The position numbers were made by a program, and so were the translations under genes. This document shows, piece after piece, positions 35,656 through 44,455 of a stretch of DNA of 64,000 nt (position 1 is the first letter of the stretch; the number at the start of each line of letters is the position of its first letter). The notes under the pieces are model-generated. The model worked only from the letters and a program-made list of their open reading frames with translations, was not told the DNA's origin and did not search any database. The stretch covers positions 30,368 to 94,367 of the forward strand of contig CAVYVC010000003.1 of assembly GCA_963771845.1 (NCBI GenBank), given 5' to 3'. The DNA is from VAZQ01 sp963771845. Lineage in GTDB: Bacteria > Pseudomonadota > Alphaproteobacteria > Rhizobiales > Xanthobacteraceae.

Positions 35656-36525
35656 TTGCCCGTGCATGGCGCGAACCGCCTCACACTGATCGGTCCTGTT
35701 CTGCTGGGGGCGGTCTCGTTTTCCTGCGCCGACGTCCTCACGAAAGTGACGCTGCGGGAAGGCGACGTGCTCACCGTTGCGACGCTGCGGGGAGTCATCG
35801 GAATAGCCATTCTGTCTCTCTGGCTGCAATTCACGCGCCCGCGGAAAAAACCGATTTCGCCGCGTGCAAGATGGATCGCGCTCGGCCTGGGCGCTCTGTT
35901 CGCCGCCAATGTGTTTCTGGTGTTCAAGGCGATCGAGGCGGTCGAAGTGCCAATCGCCATATTGACGTATTTTGTCTATCCGCTGCTCACCGGGATGGCC
36001 GCGGCCGCGGTCGGCTTGGAACCGCTCACCTGGCGGGGTGCGCTCACAGCCGTTGTCGCGTTTCTCGGCCTTGCGTTGATGATCGGGGCACATCCGGCGG
36101 GAGTCGCGCTCAGCGGGATCGTGGCTGCGCTCGCCGGCGCCTGCTGCCGCGTGGCGCTGCTCCTGGTGACGCGAGCGGCCATGCAGGGCGTCGATGCCGT
36201 TGCGATCACGTGGCACTCGCTGATCTCTTCAACGGTGCTGCTGGGCGGGGCAGCCCTTCTCACCCTGTCCTGGCAGCCACCGGTGACAGTGACGGGATGG
36301 ATCGCCGTCATTGCGCTCAGCATCTCGGTGATGACCGGCATCCTGGGCGTCTATGCCTCGACGACGCGCATCGGTCCATTTCGCACCGCGCTGTTCATGA
36401 ATCTTGAGCCGCTTCTCACCACCATCGGCAGCGCCGTGTTTCTGAACGAGGTCATCACGCCGCTCCAGGGTTTGGGCGGCGCGGTGATGATTGCGGCGCT
36501 TACACTCTTCCAGCTCCGGCGCTGA
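35656..36525 (+). CDS. EamA/DMT-superfamily transporter
   Basis: 289 residues with ten hydrophobic helices in two five-helix halves, each an EamA unit. The N half has DVLTKVTLREGDVLTVATLR and the C half YASTTRIGPFRTALFMNLEP, the family marks. These export amino acids or other small metabolites. The start at 35656 is TTG, and GTG at 35662 is an alternative. It lies in the same direction as the granule-type gene upstream. Confidence 0.85.
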   Translation: MPVHGANRLTLIGPVLLGAVSFSCADVLTKVTLREGDVLTVATLRGVIGIAILSLWLQFTRPRKKPISPRARWIALGLGALFAANVFLVFKAIEAVEVPIAILTYFVYPLLTGMAAAAVGLEPLTWRGALTAVVAFLGLALMIGAHPAGVALSGIVAALAGACCRVALLLVTRAAMQGVDAVAITWHSLISSTVLLGGAALLTLSWQPPVTVTGWIAVIALSISVMTGILGVYASTTRIGPFRTALFMNLEPLLTTIGSAVFLNEVITPLQGLGGAVMIAALTLFQLRR

Positions 36526-36636
36526 TGGTGTTTCCTTTGCCGGGCAAATTTCGCTAATCCGCCCCGCCGCTGCCACAGACACTTAATCATTCGTTAACCA
36601 TCCCGGAGCAGCCTGCCTGCTCGCGAGGATCACCGA

Positions 36637-37308
36637 ATGAACGTCATCACGCTTGCATCACGCAAAGGCGGGGCGGGAAAGAGCACATTGACGGCGCATC
36701 TTGCCGCCTGTGCCTGGTCGAATGGGTACAAGTGCCTGCTGATTGATGCGGATCCGCAGGGCTCGCTCACGTTATGGCATTCGCAGCGCGGGAATCGAGG
36801 ACCGGCGCTTGAGAGCGCCGCGCGCGGCATTGAGCGGGCAATCGCGTTCGCGGCCATCGAAGGCTTCGAATGGGTGTTCGTCGATACCGCCCCCACCATG
36901 TGGGTGGTGGTGCAGGAGGCAATCCGGGCGGCAACCCTCGTCATCATTCCGGCGCGACCCGGATTCTTCGACCTTCACTCTGTGCGTGAGACGATCGCAG
37001 CGGCGCGCCAGCGTGCGAAGCCCTTTGCCGTCGTGCTCAATGCCGCCCCGGCCAAGCGCGAGGACAGGCAATCGCCAGTATTGATGCAATCGCGCGAGGC
37101 GCTCGATCGCGAGGGCATTCCGGTCTGGTCAGGCCAAATCAGCCAGCGCGCGGCTTTTTCGCTCACGCTTGCAGCGGGCGCGAGTGTGTGCGAGGCGGCG
37201 CCGGATTGCGCTGCCGCCGCCGAGATCTCCGCGTTGTGGTCGGCGATCGTCCGCTCGGTCGACGCCGTCAACGCGGCGCACGCGGCAGCGCGCATTCGCG
37301 CGGCATAG
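36637..37308 (+). CDS. ParA-family ATPase
   Basis: 223 residues. The deviant Walker A loop is RKGGAGKSTLTAHLA at residues 9-23, followed by LLIDADPQGSLTLW (Walker A' aspartate) and WVFVDTAPTMW (Walker B). VIIPARPGFFDLHSVRETI completes the MinD/ParA switch region. No parB or parS-like sequence lies beside it, so it is probably a positioning or orphan ATPase and not a plasmid partition gene. Good upstream spacing (GAGGATC before ATG). Confidence 0.85.
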   Translation: MNVITLASRKGGAGKSTLTAHLAACAWSNGYKCLLIDADPQGSLTLWHSQRGNRGPALESAARGIERAIAFAAIEGFEWVFVDTAPTMWVVVQEAIRAATLVIIPARPGFFDLHSVRETIAAARQRAKPFAVVLNAAPAKREDRQSPVLMQSREALDREGIPVWSGQISQRAAFSLTLAAGASVCEAAPDCAAAAEISALWSAIVRSVDAVNAAHAAARIRAA

Positions 37309-37323
37309 GAGGACGGATCTCCG

Positions 37324-39963
37324 TCATACGCGTTGCACGTAGCTGTCGACCACGCGCTTTTCGCCGGCGCGATCGAACTGGACAACGAGCTTGTTGCCGT
37401 CGACAGCGGTGACACGGCCGTTGCCAAATTTCTGATGAAACACGCGGTCGCCGATGGTGTACTCGGAGACGGTACCGGTGGATTTTGCGACCAGCTCGCC
37501 TTCAATGGTGAGCGGGAGGCGGGATTTTCGTTTGCGACCGCCTTTGTGCGCGGCACTCCCGGAGGAGGAAAACCGGCCGGCGCCATTCCCCGTGTCGGCC
37601 GCCTCGTATGCTGGCGCATCCTCATCGAACCCGCCGCGGCGATCGGTTTTTCGCTGGGCGCGCTGCCAGCCCGGCGTGCCATAGCTCGAGCTGAAATGGG
37701 TCATCTCATCGAAGCGCGACGCCCCGATATTGCCGTAGCCGGAGAAGGCGCCCTTCGATTCGTTGACCTCCACATCAGCTTCCGGCAGCTCGTCGAGAAA
37801 ACGCGATGGAATGTTCGACGACCACAGGCCATGCATGCGCCGGTTGGCGGCGAAATAGATTTTCGCCCTGCGCCGCGCGCGGGTGATTCCCACATGGGCC
37901 AGGCGCCGCTCCTCCTCGAGACCGGCGCGCCCCTGATCGTCCAATACGCGTCGATGCGGCAATAGTCCTTCTTCCCAGCCCGGAAGATAAACGGTGTCGA
38001 ATTCGAGCCCCTTGGCGGAATGCAATGTCATGACGGACACCGCTTCGCCTTCGCCCCTCTCGGTGTCCGTGACCAGCGAAATGTGCTCGAGGAACCCAGC
38101 CAATGTCTCGAACTCCTCCATCGAGCGCAGCAATTCCTTGAGATTCTCCAGCCGGCCCGCAGCGTCCGCGCTGCGATCCTTTTGCCACATCTCGCTGTAG
38201 CCGGATTCGTCGAGAACGATCTCCGCGAGACGGGTATGGGGGAGCGTGTCTTTCTGTGCGCGCCAGCGCTCGAAGCAAGCAAGCAGATCGCGCAACGCAT
38301 TGCGCGGCTTGGGCTTGAGCTCGTCGGTGGCGATCACCGCGGATGCCGCCTCGGTGAGCGGGATGCGCCGCTTGCGCGCGAGATCATGCAGGCATTGCAC
38401 CGTGGCGTCGCCGAGCCCGCGCTTGGGCACATTCACAATGCGCTCGAACGCGAGATCGTCGCTGCTGGAATGGAGCACGCGCAGGTAAGCAAGAGCATCG
38501 CGGATTTCCTGACGCTCATAAAAGCGTGGACCGCCGATGACGCGATAAGGCAGTCCGAGGGTGACGAAGCGATCCTCGAACTCCCGCATCTGAAACGACG
38601 CGCGCACCAGAATCGCCATCTCGTCGAGCGAATGCGGTTTGCCGGTGCCGTCTTCGCGCTGGAGCTGTTCGATATCCTCGCCGACCGCACGCGCTTCTTC
38701 CTCTGAATCCCAGCAGGATATCACCTGCACCTTGTGCCCCGGCGCATCCTCGGTGCGCAGCGTCTTGCCGAGTCGTTCCTGATTATGTGCAATGAGGTGG
38801 GAGGCAGCCGCCAGAATGTGACCGGTCGAGCGGTAATTGCGCTCCAGCCGAATGATTTTGGCACCGGGGAAATCATGCTCGAAACGCAGAATGTTGTCGA
38901 CCTCGGCACCGCGCCAGCCATAGATCGACTGGTCGTCATCGCCCACACAGCAAATGTTTTTCAGCACGCGGGTGGCGGTCTGCACCGTTCGTGACGCGAG
39001 CTCGGTCTGCTCCCTCTCCCCGTCCTTCTCGGGGAGAGGGTTGGGGTGAGGGGCTCTTTCCACCAGCAGGGCGTGCGGATGATCCCCCTCACCCGCCGCG
39101 CTGCGCGCGTCGACCTCTCCCCGCAAGCGGGGAGAGGTGAAAGCACCCGTCGCGCCGCTTGTGTTCTGTCCCAAGAGCCGCAGCCAGAGATACTGGGCGA
39201 CGTTGGTGTCCTGGTATTCGTCGACCAGAATGTACCGGAAGCGGTTCTGATATTGCCGCACGACCTCCGGCTGCTCGCGGAAAAGGCGAATGGTTTGCAG
39301 GAGCAGATCGCCGAAATCGGCGGCGTTGAGCACCTTTAGGCGGTCCTGATAGGCGGAATAGAGTTTCTTGCCTTTGCCGCCGGCGAAGCTTGCGGCCTCT
39401 CCGGCCGGGACCTGCTCCGGCAGAAGGCCGCGGTTTTTCCAGCTGTCGATCAGGCCCGCAAGGACGCGCGCCGGCCAACGCTTCTCATCGATATTCTCCG
39501 CCCCCAGCAGCTGCTTGAGCAGCCGGATCTGATCGTCCTGGTCGAGGATGGTGAAATCAGGCTTGAGCCCGACCAGCTCGGCGTGCCGTCGCAGGATTTT
39601 CGCGCCGATGGAATGAAAGGTGCCGAGCCAGGGCATGCCCTCCACGACCTGGCCAACCATAATGCCGACGCGGGTCTTCATTTCCCGCGCCGCCTTGTTG
39701 GTGAAGGTCACGGCCAGAATATCGCCGGGGCGTGCGCGGTTGGTGGCGAGGATGTGTGCGATCCTGGTCGTCAACACCCGCGTCTTGCCGGTCCCGGCGC
39801 CGGCAAGCACGAGCACCGGACCTTCCAGGGTCTCCACCGCCAGGCGTTGTTCCGGATTGAGGTCGCTCAGATAGGACGCGCCCTGAGCGGCGCGTGCGCG
39901 GGCGGCGATGCCGCCCGGCTTCGGCACGCTCCATGACGGATCGAATTGGCTCGGATCAGCCAT
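37324..39963 (-). CDS. uvrD: UvrD/PcrA/Rep-type ATP-dependent DNA helicase with repeat-encoded insertion
   Basis: 879 residues, a superfamily 1A helicase that unwinds DNA in excision and mismatch repair and removes recombinase filaments. Motifs: LAGAGTGKTRVL (I), AVTFTNKAAREM (Ia), ILVDEYQDTN (II), CCVGDDDQSIYGWRGA (III), IIRLERNYRST (IV), VMTLHSAKGLEFDTV (V) and GITRARRR (VI). Between YLWLRLLGQ and motif III an extra segment of about 65 residues (APHPNPLPEKDGERE, FTSPRLRGEVDARSAA) is encoded by a palindromic repeat. The upstream ATG at 39969 adds two residues; 39963 is as likely. A C-terminal GDRVFHQKFGNGRVTAVDG fits the PcrA SH3-like end. Confidence 0.93.
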   Translation of the reverse strand: MADPSQFDPSWSVPKPGGIAARARAAQGASYLSDLNPEQRLAVETLEGPVLVLAGAGTGKTRVLTTRIAHILATNRARPGDILAVTFTNKAAREMKTRVGIMVGQVVEGMPWLGTFHSIGAKILRRHAELVGLKPDFTILDQDDQIRLLKQLLGAENIDEKRWPARVLAGLIDSWKNRGLLPEQVPAGEAASFAGGKGKKLYSAYQDRLKVLNAADFGDLLLQTIRLFREQPEVVRQYQNRFRYILVDEYQDTNVAQYLWLRLLGQNTSGATGAFTSPRLRGEVDARSAAGEGDHPHALLVERAPHPNPLPEKDGEREQTELASRTVQTATRVLKNICCVGDDDQSIYGWRGAEVDNILRFEHDFPGAKIIRLERNYRSTGHILAAASHLIAHNQERLGKTLRTEDAPGHKVQVISCWDSEEEARAVGEDIEQLQREDGTGKPHSLDEMAILVRASFQMREFEDRFVTLGLPYRVIGGPRFYERQEIRDALAYLRVLHSSSDDLAFERIVNVPKRGLGDATVQCLHDLARKRRIPLTEAASAVIATDELKPKPRNALRDLLACFERWRAQKDTLPHTRLAEIVLDESGYSEMWQKDRSADAAGRLENLKELLRSMEEFETLAGFLEHISLVTDTERGEGEAVSVMTLHSAKGLEFDTVYLPGWEEGLLPHRRVLDDQGRAGLEEERRLAHVGITRARRRAKIYFAANRRMHGLWSSNIPSRFLDELPEADVEVNESKGAFSGYGNIGASRFDEMTHFSSSYGTPGWQRAQRKTDRRGGFDEDAPAYEAADTGNGAGRFSSSGSAAHKGGRKRKSRLPLTIEGELVAKSTGTVSEYTIGDRVFHQKFGNGRVTAVDGNKLVVQFDRAGEKRVVDSYVQRV
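39012..39138. repeat. Palindromic repeat inserted in frame within uvrD
   Basis: Two perfect stems, CCCTCTCCCC/CGGGGAGAGGG (39012-39041) and CCTCTCCCC/CGGGGAGAGG (39115-39138), and a central GGGGTGAGGGG matched to CCCCTCACC, make a composite palindrome. It is translated without stops in the helicase reading frame. Confidence 0.85.
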
Positions 39964-40099
39964 CCTCATTCCCTGAACAACCGGCGCCGCGCACGGACGC
40001 CCGCGCGAATCTCACGCTAAGATGGCACTCAAACGGGCAGATGGGGAGAGCCAATCCCAAGAGCTACGTTCACAGGCGTTCACAGCTGCCGTGACTCCA

Positions 40100-40115
40100 T
40101 TGGCACACTTCGATT
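40100..40115 (+). repeat. Candidate attL core
   Basis: TTGGCACACTTCGATT, matching 51286-51301 in 15 of 16 positions in direct orientation, 91 bp before the integrase start. No tRNA is at the site, so the target would be intergenic upstream of uvrD. Confidence 0.45.
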
Positions 40116-40205
40116 ATTTCGTCACTGGCGTCTGTACCCGCTCACGGCCGTTCGCTACTATCCAGGAACCAAACACGGATAGCGTACCGGAACGGGAGGG
40201 CGAGG

Positions 40206-41438
40206 GTGAGAATCATAGGACGCCTGAAAAGTCGCCAAGCCATCAACGCCAAGCCGCCCAAGAACAAGCCGTCGATCGTGATCCCTGACGGCGGCAACCT
40301 GCACCTCCAGGCTACCCGCGGCAAGGCCGGCCACATCCGACGCAGTTGGGTGTTCAAGTTTCAGCTTGCCGGCCAGCGCCGCGAGATGGGCCTGGGCCCG
40401 CTGCACACTATCAGTCTGGCCGAAGCCAGGGCGAAGGCGCGCACGCTCCGTCAGCAGCTCCTCGACGGTGTCGACCCATTGGAAGAGAAACAGAGAGCGC
40501 GGCAGGCGCTGATCGCGGCGCGCGCCAAGACGGTGACGTTCGAAGAAGTTGCGAAGGCGTATTACGACCTGCACCAGGACGGCTGGAAGAGCGAGGCGCA
40601 TCGGCGGCAATGGCTCCGCAGCCTTACGCGATATGCCTTCCCTGTCATTGGCAAGTTGGCGCCAGCAGACATTGACCAGCCGCTCGTCTTCAAGGTTGTT
40701 GAGCCAATCTGGAAGTCGAAGACGGTCACGGCCGGGCGCGTTCTCAACCGAATTGAGTGTGTCCTCGACTACGCCGCAACCCGCGGGTACCGCGGCAACG
40801 AGAACCCGGCGCGTCACGTCGCGAAGGCACTGCCAAAGAAAGGAACGATCGCCAAAGTCGAGAATTTCCCCGCGCTGCCTTACACCGACATGCCGGAGTT
40901 CATGCAGGAGCTGCGCGCTCACGAATCGATTGCGGCGCGTGCGCTGGAGATGCTGATCCTGTGTGCGAACCGGACCAAGGAGATTATTGGCGCACGGTGG
41001 CTGGAGATCGACTTCGACGCAAGAACCTGGAAGGTCCCGGCCGAGCGAATGAAGAACAGCAAGCTACATCAAGTCCCGCTATCGGACCGTGTCCTGGAGA
41101 TCCTGCAAACCCTGCCACAGGACGGCGAGCGCATCTTCCCCGTCTACGAACAGCGCCTGTACCGGCTGCTGGGGACCATGCGGTCGCTGGACGTTGCGAC
41201 GGTGCATGGGTTCCGCAGCTCGTTTCGCGACTGGGCGCACGAGCGCACCAACTTCCCCGACCGTGTTGTCGAGTTTGCACTCGCGCACAATGTCGGTGAC
41301 GTCACCGAGCGTTCCTACAAACGGACAACTCTGTTTGACCAGCGCGTCAAGCTGATGGCGGCCTGGGCCGCATATTGTGGGCCGACATCTGCTGATATGG
41401 TCGTTGTGCCGCTGCGCAAGGCCGACGCCCATGCGTAA
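40206..41438 (+). CDS. int: Tyrosine recombinase/integrase (P4-type, DUF4102 N-domain)
   Basis: 410 residues from a GTG at 40206. The N-terminal arm-binding region is of the DUF4102 kind (LHLQATRGKAGH, MGLGPLHTISLAEARAKA). The catalytic part has Arg in LCANRTKEIIGARW, Lys in RMKNSKLHQVPLS, HGFRSSFRDW with His and Arg, and the nucleophile tyrosine in VTERSYKRTTLF. It integrates and excises the element. The following ORF overlaps its end by 8 bp. Confidence 0.9.
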   Translation: MRIIGRLKSRQAINAKPPKNKPSIVIPDGGNLHLQATRGKAGHIRRSWVFKFQLAGQRREMGLGPLHTISLAEARAKARTLRQQLLDGVDPLEEKQRARQALIAARAKTVTFEEVAKAYYDLHQDGWKSEAHRRQWLRSLTRYAFPVIGKLAPADIDQPLVFKVVEPIWKSKTVTAGRVLNRIECVLDYAATRGYRGNENPARHVAKALPKKGTIAKVENFPALPYTDMPEFMQELRAHESIAARALEMLILCANRTKEIIGARWLEIDFDARTWKVPAERMKNSKLHQVPLSDRVLEILQTLPQDGERIFPVYEQRLYRLLGTMRSLDVATVHGFRSSFRDWAHERTNFPDRVVEFALAHNVGDVTERSYKRTTLFDQRVKLMAAWAAYCGPTSADMVVVPLRKADAHA

Positions 41439-41667
41439 CGATATACCAAGAACCAAGCCGAGGCATGCCAGCGACGGCGTCAAACGTCATGGGAAGGCTG
41501 CCAAAAAACAGCGGGATGCCGCCGAAGCCAGAAAAGCCGCCGAAGAAGCCACTGAAGCCGGCAGGAAGCGAGCAGCGGTTGACTTCGCCAGATCTCATCT
41601 CACACCGTATGTCGACAAACTTTTCGCAGGAGAGCTCAGAGTCCGCCCTGGATACATTAAAAGATAG
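41431..41667 (+). CDS. Small highly charged protein, element-encoded
   Basis: 78 residues, rich in Lys, Arg and Ala (KAAKKQRDAAEARKAAEEA), mostly helical; could bind nucleic acid. It overlaps the integrase end by 8 bp and the next ORF by 59 bp in another frame, so it may be either a real coupled gene or chance. Moderate doubt. Confidence 0.35.
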   Translation: MRNDIPRTKPRHASDGVKRHGKAAKKQRDAAEARKAAEEATEAGRKRAAVDFARSHLTPYVDKLFAGELRVRPGYIKR

Positions 41668-42322
41668 CCTGTTTCATTCGGAGACACTTCGCCAGATTGA
41701 CACACTCGTTGACGCGCAGGAAGCCAGCACAGAGCAACCTGATGTGACAGGGGCCATGGTCCCCTTTGTCAATCATATACCGGCGTATATCCAGTCGGCT
41801 TTAATTGCCGCGCACGAGCAACAGGGCCCGTTCTGGCACAATCTCGCATGCCTCTGGCTCCAGGAGCTACCCGACGAAGCAATGTCGCCGCAGGTAAAAG
41901 AATATTTGGTGAGTTTTCTGATCCGGTTTCAAAAAGCCATGAGGATGCTGAACCAGCGCACGGTGGGTAACACTAAGGGCAGGTCAACGCCGGAAGGGCG
42001 TGATCTCGTCCTTAGCACGGTGGTAGTACGTGTGCGTGAAATGTTCGGCTACAAGGGTAAAAGACACCGGGGGGCACAGCGCAGCGGGGACGACGAGGTC
42101 GACGCACCCGACGAATTGGCGTGCAGCATTGTCTGTATAGCGCTCAATGAGCTAAGAGCGGAACGCGGATTAGCGCCCGTGAGGGAAAGCAACGTCGAAA
42201 GCAGCTGGGAGCGGATACAGCTTTCCGCCACTTCCAAAAGGACACGTAGCAGGATCGAAAAAAATTCCGACCCAGATGCTCTGGTTCATGTTTTCATGGA
42301 TATCGAAGAAGGCAAACCCTAG
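41609..42322 (+). CDS. Hypothetical protein, element-encoded
   Basis: 237 residues from the ATG at 41609 (MSTNFSQESSES); an earlier ATG at 41465 is possible but adds a proline/lysine-rich stretch. Helical, with FWHNLACLWLQELPDEAM and MRMLNQRTVGNTKG, and a polar C-terminus. No domain recognised. Base composition is visibly lower in GC than the surrounding chromosome, in keeping with an acquired element. Confidence 0.6.
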   Translation: MSTNFSQESSESALDTLKDSLFHSETLRQIDTLVDAQEASTEQPDVTGAMVPFVNHIPAYIQSALIAAHEQQGPFWHNLACLWLQELPDEAMSPQVKEYLVSFLIRFQKAMRMLNQRTVGNTKGRSTPEGRDLVLSTVVVRVREMFGYKGKRHRGAQRSGDDEVDAPDELACSIVCIALNELRAERGLAPVRESNVESSWERIQLSATSKRTRSRIEKNSDPDALVHVFMDIEEGKP

Positions 42323-42419
42323 AGCCTGTGAAATATCAAAGAAGGGCCGCTTCTGCCGTCGCGTACGGCCTTAACCTCCCCTGTTTAAGCCGTATGACCG
42401 CCCGCACGTAAGACCCTAA

Positions 42420-42445
42420 GGGTTCTCCTACACTTTGGAGAACCC
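42420..42445 (+). promoter_or_regulatory. Perfect 9-bp hairpin covering the ribosome-binding site of the AlpA-like gene
   Basis: GGGTTCTCC, 8-nt loop, GGAGAACCC. The GGAG of the second arm is the Shine-Dalgarno of the start at 42448, three bases after the stem. In mRNA the site would be sequestered; as DNA it is also a good operator-like palindrome. Confidence 0.6.
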
Positions 42446-42447
42446 GC

Positions 42448-42669
42448 ATGAGTATCCAATCCACAGGCTCAGGGAAGCGGTTCGGCCGCATACCAGAAGC
42501 ATCCGAACGCTCCGGCCTCTCGCGGTCGTCTCTCTACAAGATGGCCATTGCTCATCCCGGGCTGTTCAAGAAGCACGGGTCGGCGACCCTGGTCGACTTC
42601 CAAATTCTTGACCGGATTCTCGAAGCGTCGCCTGCCGCTCAGCTCACCGCACCTAACACCGCCGCTTAA
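42448..42669 (+). CDS. AlpA-like excisionase/regulator (MerR-type HTH)
   Basis: 73 residues with a winged-helix pattern: FGRIPEASERSGLSRSSLYK and MAIAHPGLFKKHG. This is the size and layout of AlpA/excisionase proteins that control integrase or excision in P4-like satellites. Its ribosome-binding site sits in a hairpin (42420-42445), suggesting self-control. A terminator-like hairpin follows. Confidence 0.65.
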   Translation: MSIQSTGSGKRFGRIPEASERSGLSRSSLYKMAIAHPGLFKKHGSATLVDFQILDRILEASPAAQLTAPNTAA

Positions 42670-42672
42670 TAC

Positions 42673-42707
42673 AAAGCGCGCCCGAAAGGACGCGCTTTGC
42701 TTTGTTT
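42673..42707 (+). terminator. Rho-independent terminator after the AlpA-like gene
   Basis: AAAGCGCGCCC, GAAA loop, GGACGCGCTTT (one mismatch), followed by GCTTTGTTT. It starts 3 bp after the stop codon. Confidence 0.65.
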
Positions 42708-42802
42708 GGGGACGGAGTGGGTTCGAAGAAACACGCCGTCTCTTCACCAGCCAGATCAGCTGCCTGACCGCGCTGATATGGCCACCGCAAGGCTCAGCCG
42801 CA

Positions 42803-43018
42803 ATGTTTCAGCGCGACGACACCTACATCCGCGAACTCTCCGACGATCTTCTGATTGTCAAGACAAACTCCCGAATTCTCCAAGAAGTCTCCTGCGCCGC
42901 CGATTGGGACGACGTCGCCGACATCCTTGAGCGCCACCGCGAGTTTTACTTCCGGCTCTCACCGCGTATCCGCGAGTACCTCAACGAGAAGATCAAGGAC
43001 GCAATGAGCGAGCGCTGA
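42803..43018 (+). CDS. Small hypothetical protein, element-encoded
   Basis: 71 residues from ATG 42803 (MFQRDDTYIRELSDDLLIV). Acidic and helical (WDDVADILERHREFYFRLS, YLNEKIKDAMSER). The upstream part of the same open frame overlaps the AlpA-like gene and is not used. Unknown function. Confidence 0.5.
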   Translation: MFQRDDTYIRELSDDLLIVKTNSRILQEVSCAADWDDVADILERHREFYFRLSPRIREYLNEKIKDAMSER

Positions 43019-43090
43019 CTTTTAGATAGCCGGCGCACGCGCGCCCGTCGGCTGCGTAACCCTAGGCGCGACAATCGAAGGAAATCTCTC

Positions 43091-43897
43091 ATGCCATACA
43101 AACCCAAGCCTCCAACCTCCGCCGAGGTCCTGGCCCGCCAGAAGGCGGCCGCTGCGCCGAAGCCGGTGCCGCCACCCGTCGCGCCAAAGCCGGCGGCGGT
43201 ACCCGCTAATAACGGCGGCGCCGCGGCCCTGCCTGTACCGGCCAGTGCCGCCGGGCTGCCAGCCGTCCCGGACACACGCACTAACGTCGAGCGCTATCTC
43301 GACGAAGTCGCGCCGAGCATGATCGTCGGCCGGCTGGCCAAGTTCTCCAAGGAAGGCAAGTCGATCATCCAGGACACGCTGGAAGAGATCGACCCGGAGG
43401 CCGATTTCCTTGCGCTGTTGGACCAGACCTTCGTCGGCTGGATCCGATTCCACAAGGACGCCCCACCCGACCGCGTCATGGGTCTTCTGTACGGCGGATT
43501 TGTCATGCCGCCGCGCAACACGCTTGGCGACCTTGACGAGTCGCAGTGGCTGCCCGGTCTTTCCGGCGCACCGGACGATCCCTGGAAACATCAGATTTAT
43601 CTGGTGCTCCAGCACGCCGACACGAAGGAGTTGCTCACGTACGTCGTCAGCTCCCGCACCGGCCGCAGTGCCGCCGGCAACCTTCTGCGCCATTACGACC
43701 GCATGCGCAAAACGCATCCCGACGAGCTGCCGGTCGTGCGGATCAAGACGGGCGGCTTTCAGCACAAGGACGAGCGTGTCGGCTGGGTCAATACGCCGGT
43801 CTTTGTGGTTGTTGGCCGCGCGCCAGCTGATAGCGCAGTGCGGCCCGACACGTCGCTGAGCGCAGACATGGACGACGAGATTCCGGACTTCGCCTAG
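43091..43897 (+). CDS. Hypothetical element protein with Pro/Ala-rich N-terminus
   Basis: 268 residues. Residues 1-55 are a proline/alanine linker (APKPVPPPVAPKPAAVPANN); the rest is a folded domain with RYLDEVAPSMIVGRLAKF, GWIRFHKDAPPDRVMGLLYG, DDPWKHQIYLVLQHADT and TYVVSSRTGRSAAGNLL. This layout suggests a nucleic-acid-binding protein, but I do not recognise the family. Strong AAAGGAAATC-type leader before the ATG. The stop is followed at once by an 11-bp inverted repeat. Confidence 0.75.
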   Translation: MPYKPKPPTSAEVLARQKAAAAPKPVPPPVAPKPAAVPANNGGAAALPVPASAAGLPAVPDTRTNVERYLDEVAPSMIVGRLAKFSKEGKSIIQDTLEEIDPEADFLALLDQTFVGWIRFHKDAPPDRVMGLLYGGFVMPPRNTLGDLDESQWLPGLSGAPDDPWKHQIYLVLQHADTKELLTYVVSSRTGRSAAGNLLRHYDRMRKTHPDELPVVRIKTGGFQHKDERVGWVNTPVFVVVGRAPADSAVRPDTSLSADMDDEIPDFA

Positions 43898-43969
43898 GGA
43901 CGAGTGGGACGGATCAATCGGTCAGTGGCGGGGTCGATGACGAAAGGCGCCGTGCGGTCACTCGTCCCT
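43896..43969 (+). other. Structured intergenic segment, 11-bp inverted repeat at ends
   Basis: AGGGACGAGTG (43896-43906, beginning in the stop codon) pairs with CACTCGTCCCT (43959-43969). The 52 bases between have GC-rich inner pairings. A further GCCGTT/AACGGC palindrome follows at about 43980. A stable RNA structure or an intercistronic terminator. Confidence 0.5.
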
Positions 43970-44029
43970 AACATGTCCGCCGTTCAACGGCGCCAGCCGC
44001 CACCAACTTCTTCTGACGGGAAGTCACCG

Positions 44030-44455
44030 ATGAGTTTGAAACCCATACAAACCCGCGACGGCCTGTGGTACGTGGCAGACGTAGACGACACGCTGCCCGA
44101 CACCGGGTACTACACCCTCACACTGCTGCACCACCGCAAGGAGGAGACGTTCCGCATGGAGCGGCTCCGGCGTGTCGTGCAGCACATCTTACGTCACAAC
44201 CCCGATGCCATAGGCTCCGTCCTGGCCCTGCATGATTACAAGGGGCTGTTGTCGGTGAACTGGCGGACATGCCCGTCTACATCGGCACTGACCACCGTCG
44301 TGAACGCGTGGGCGGCAGAGCACGAGTACGACACCAACCACTTTGTCCGCTCGCAACCGCTGCTCGGCGACGTCGAGATGGAGGGGTGGCCCGCCGGCTG
44401 CTCGGACGCGCATCAGACAATCGCACTGAACCAGCTGCCGCCGGAGCGGAACTGA
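44030..44455 (+). CDS. Hypothetical element protein
   Basis: 141 residues from ATG 44030 with GACGGGAAG upstream. QTRDGLWYVADVDDTLPDTG, LRRVVQHILRHNPDAIG and VLALHDYKGLLSVNW; hydrophobic and polar residues alternate as in a small mixed alpha/beta fold. Its stop overlaps the next start (TGATG). Confidence 0.6.
   Translation: MSLKPIQTRDGLWYVADVDDTLPDTGYYTLTLLHHRKEETFRMERLRRVVQHILRHNPDAIGSVLALHDYKGLLSVNWRTCPSTSALTTVVNAWAAEHEYDTNHFVRSQPLLGDVEMEGWPAGCSDAHQTIALNQLPPERN

Noticed and set aside
34968..37308. ParB-like and ParA-like genes as a partition locus
   Set aside because: They are on opposite strands with two unrelated genes between, the ParB-like protein lacks a DNA-binding half, and no parS-like sites were seen.
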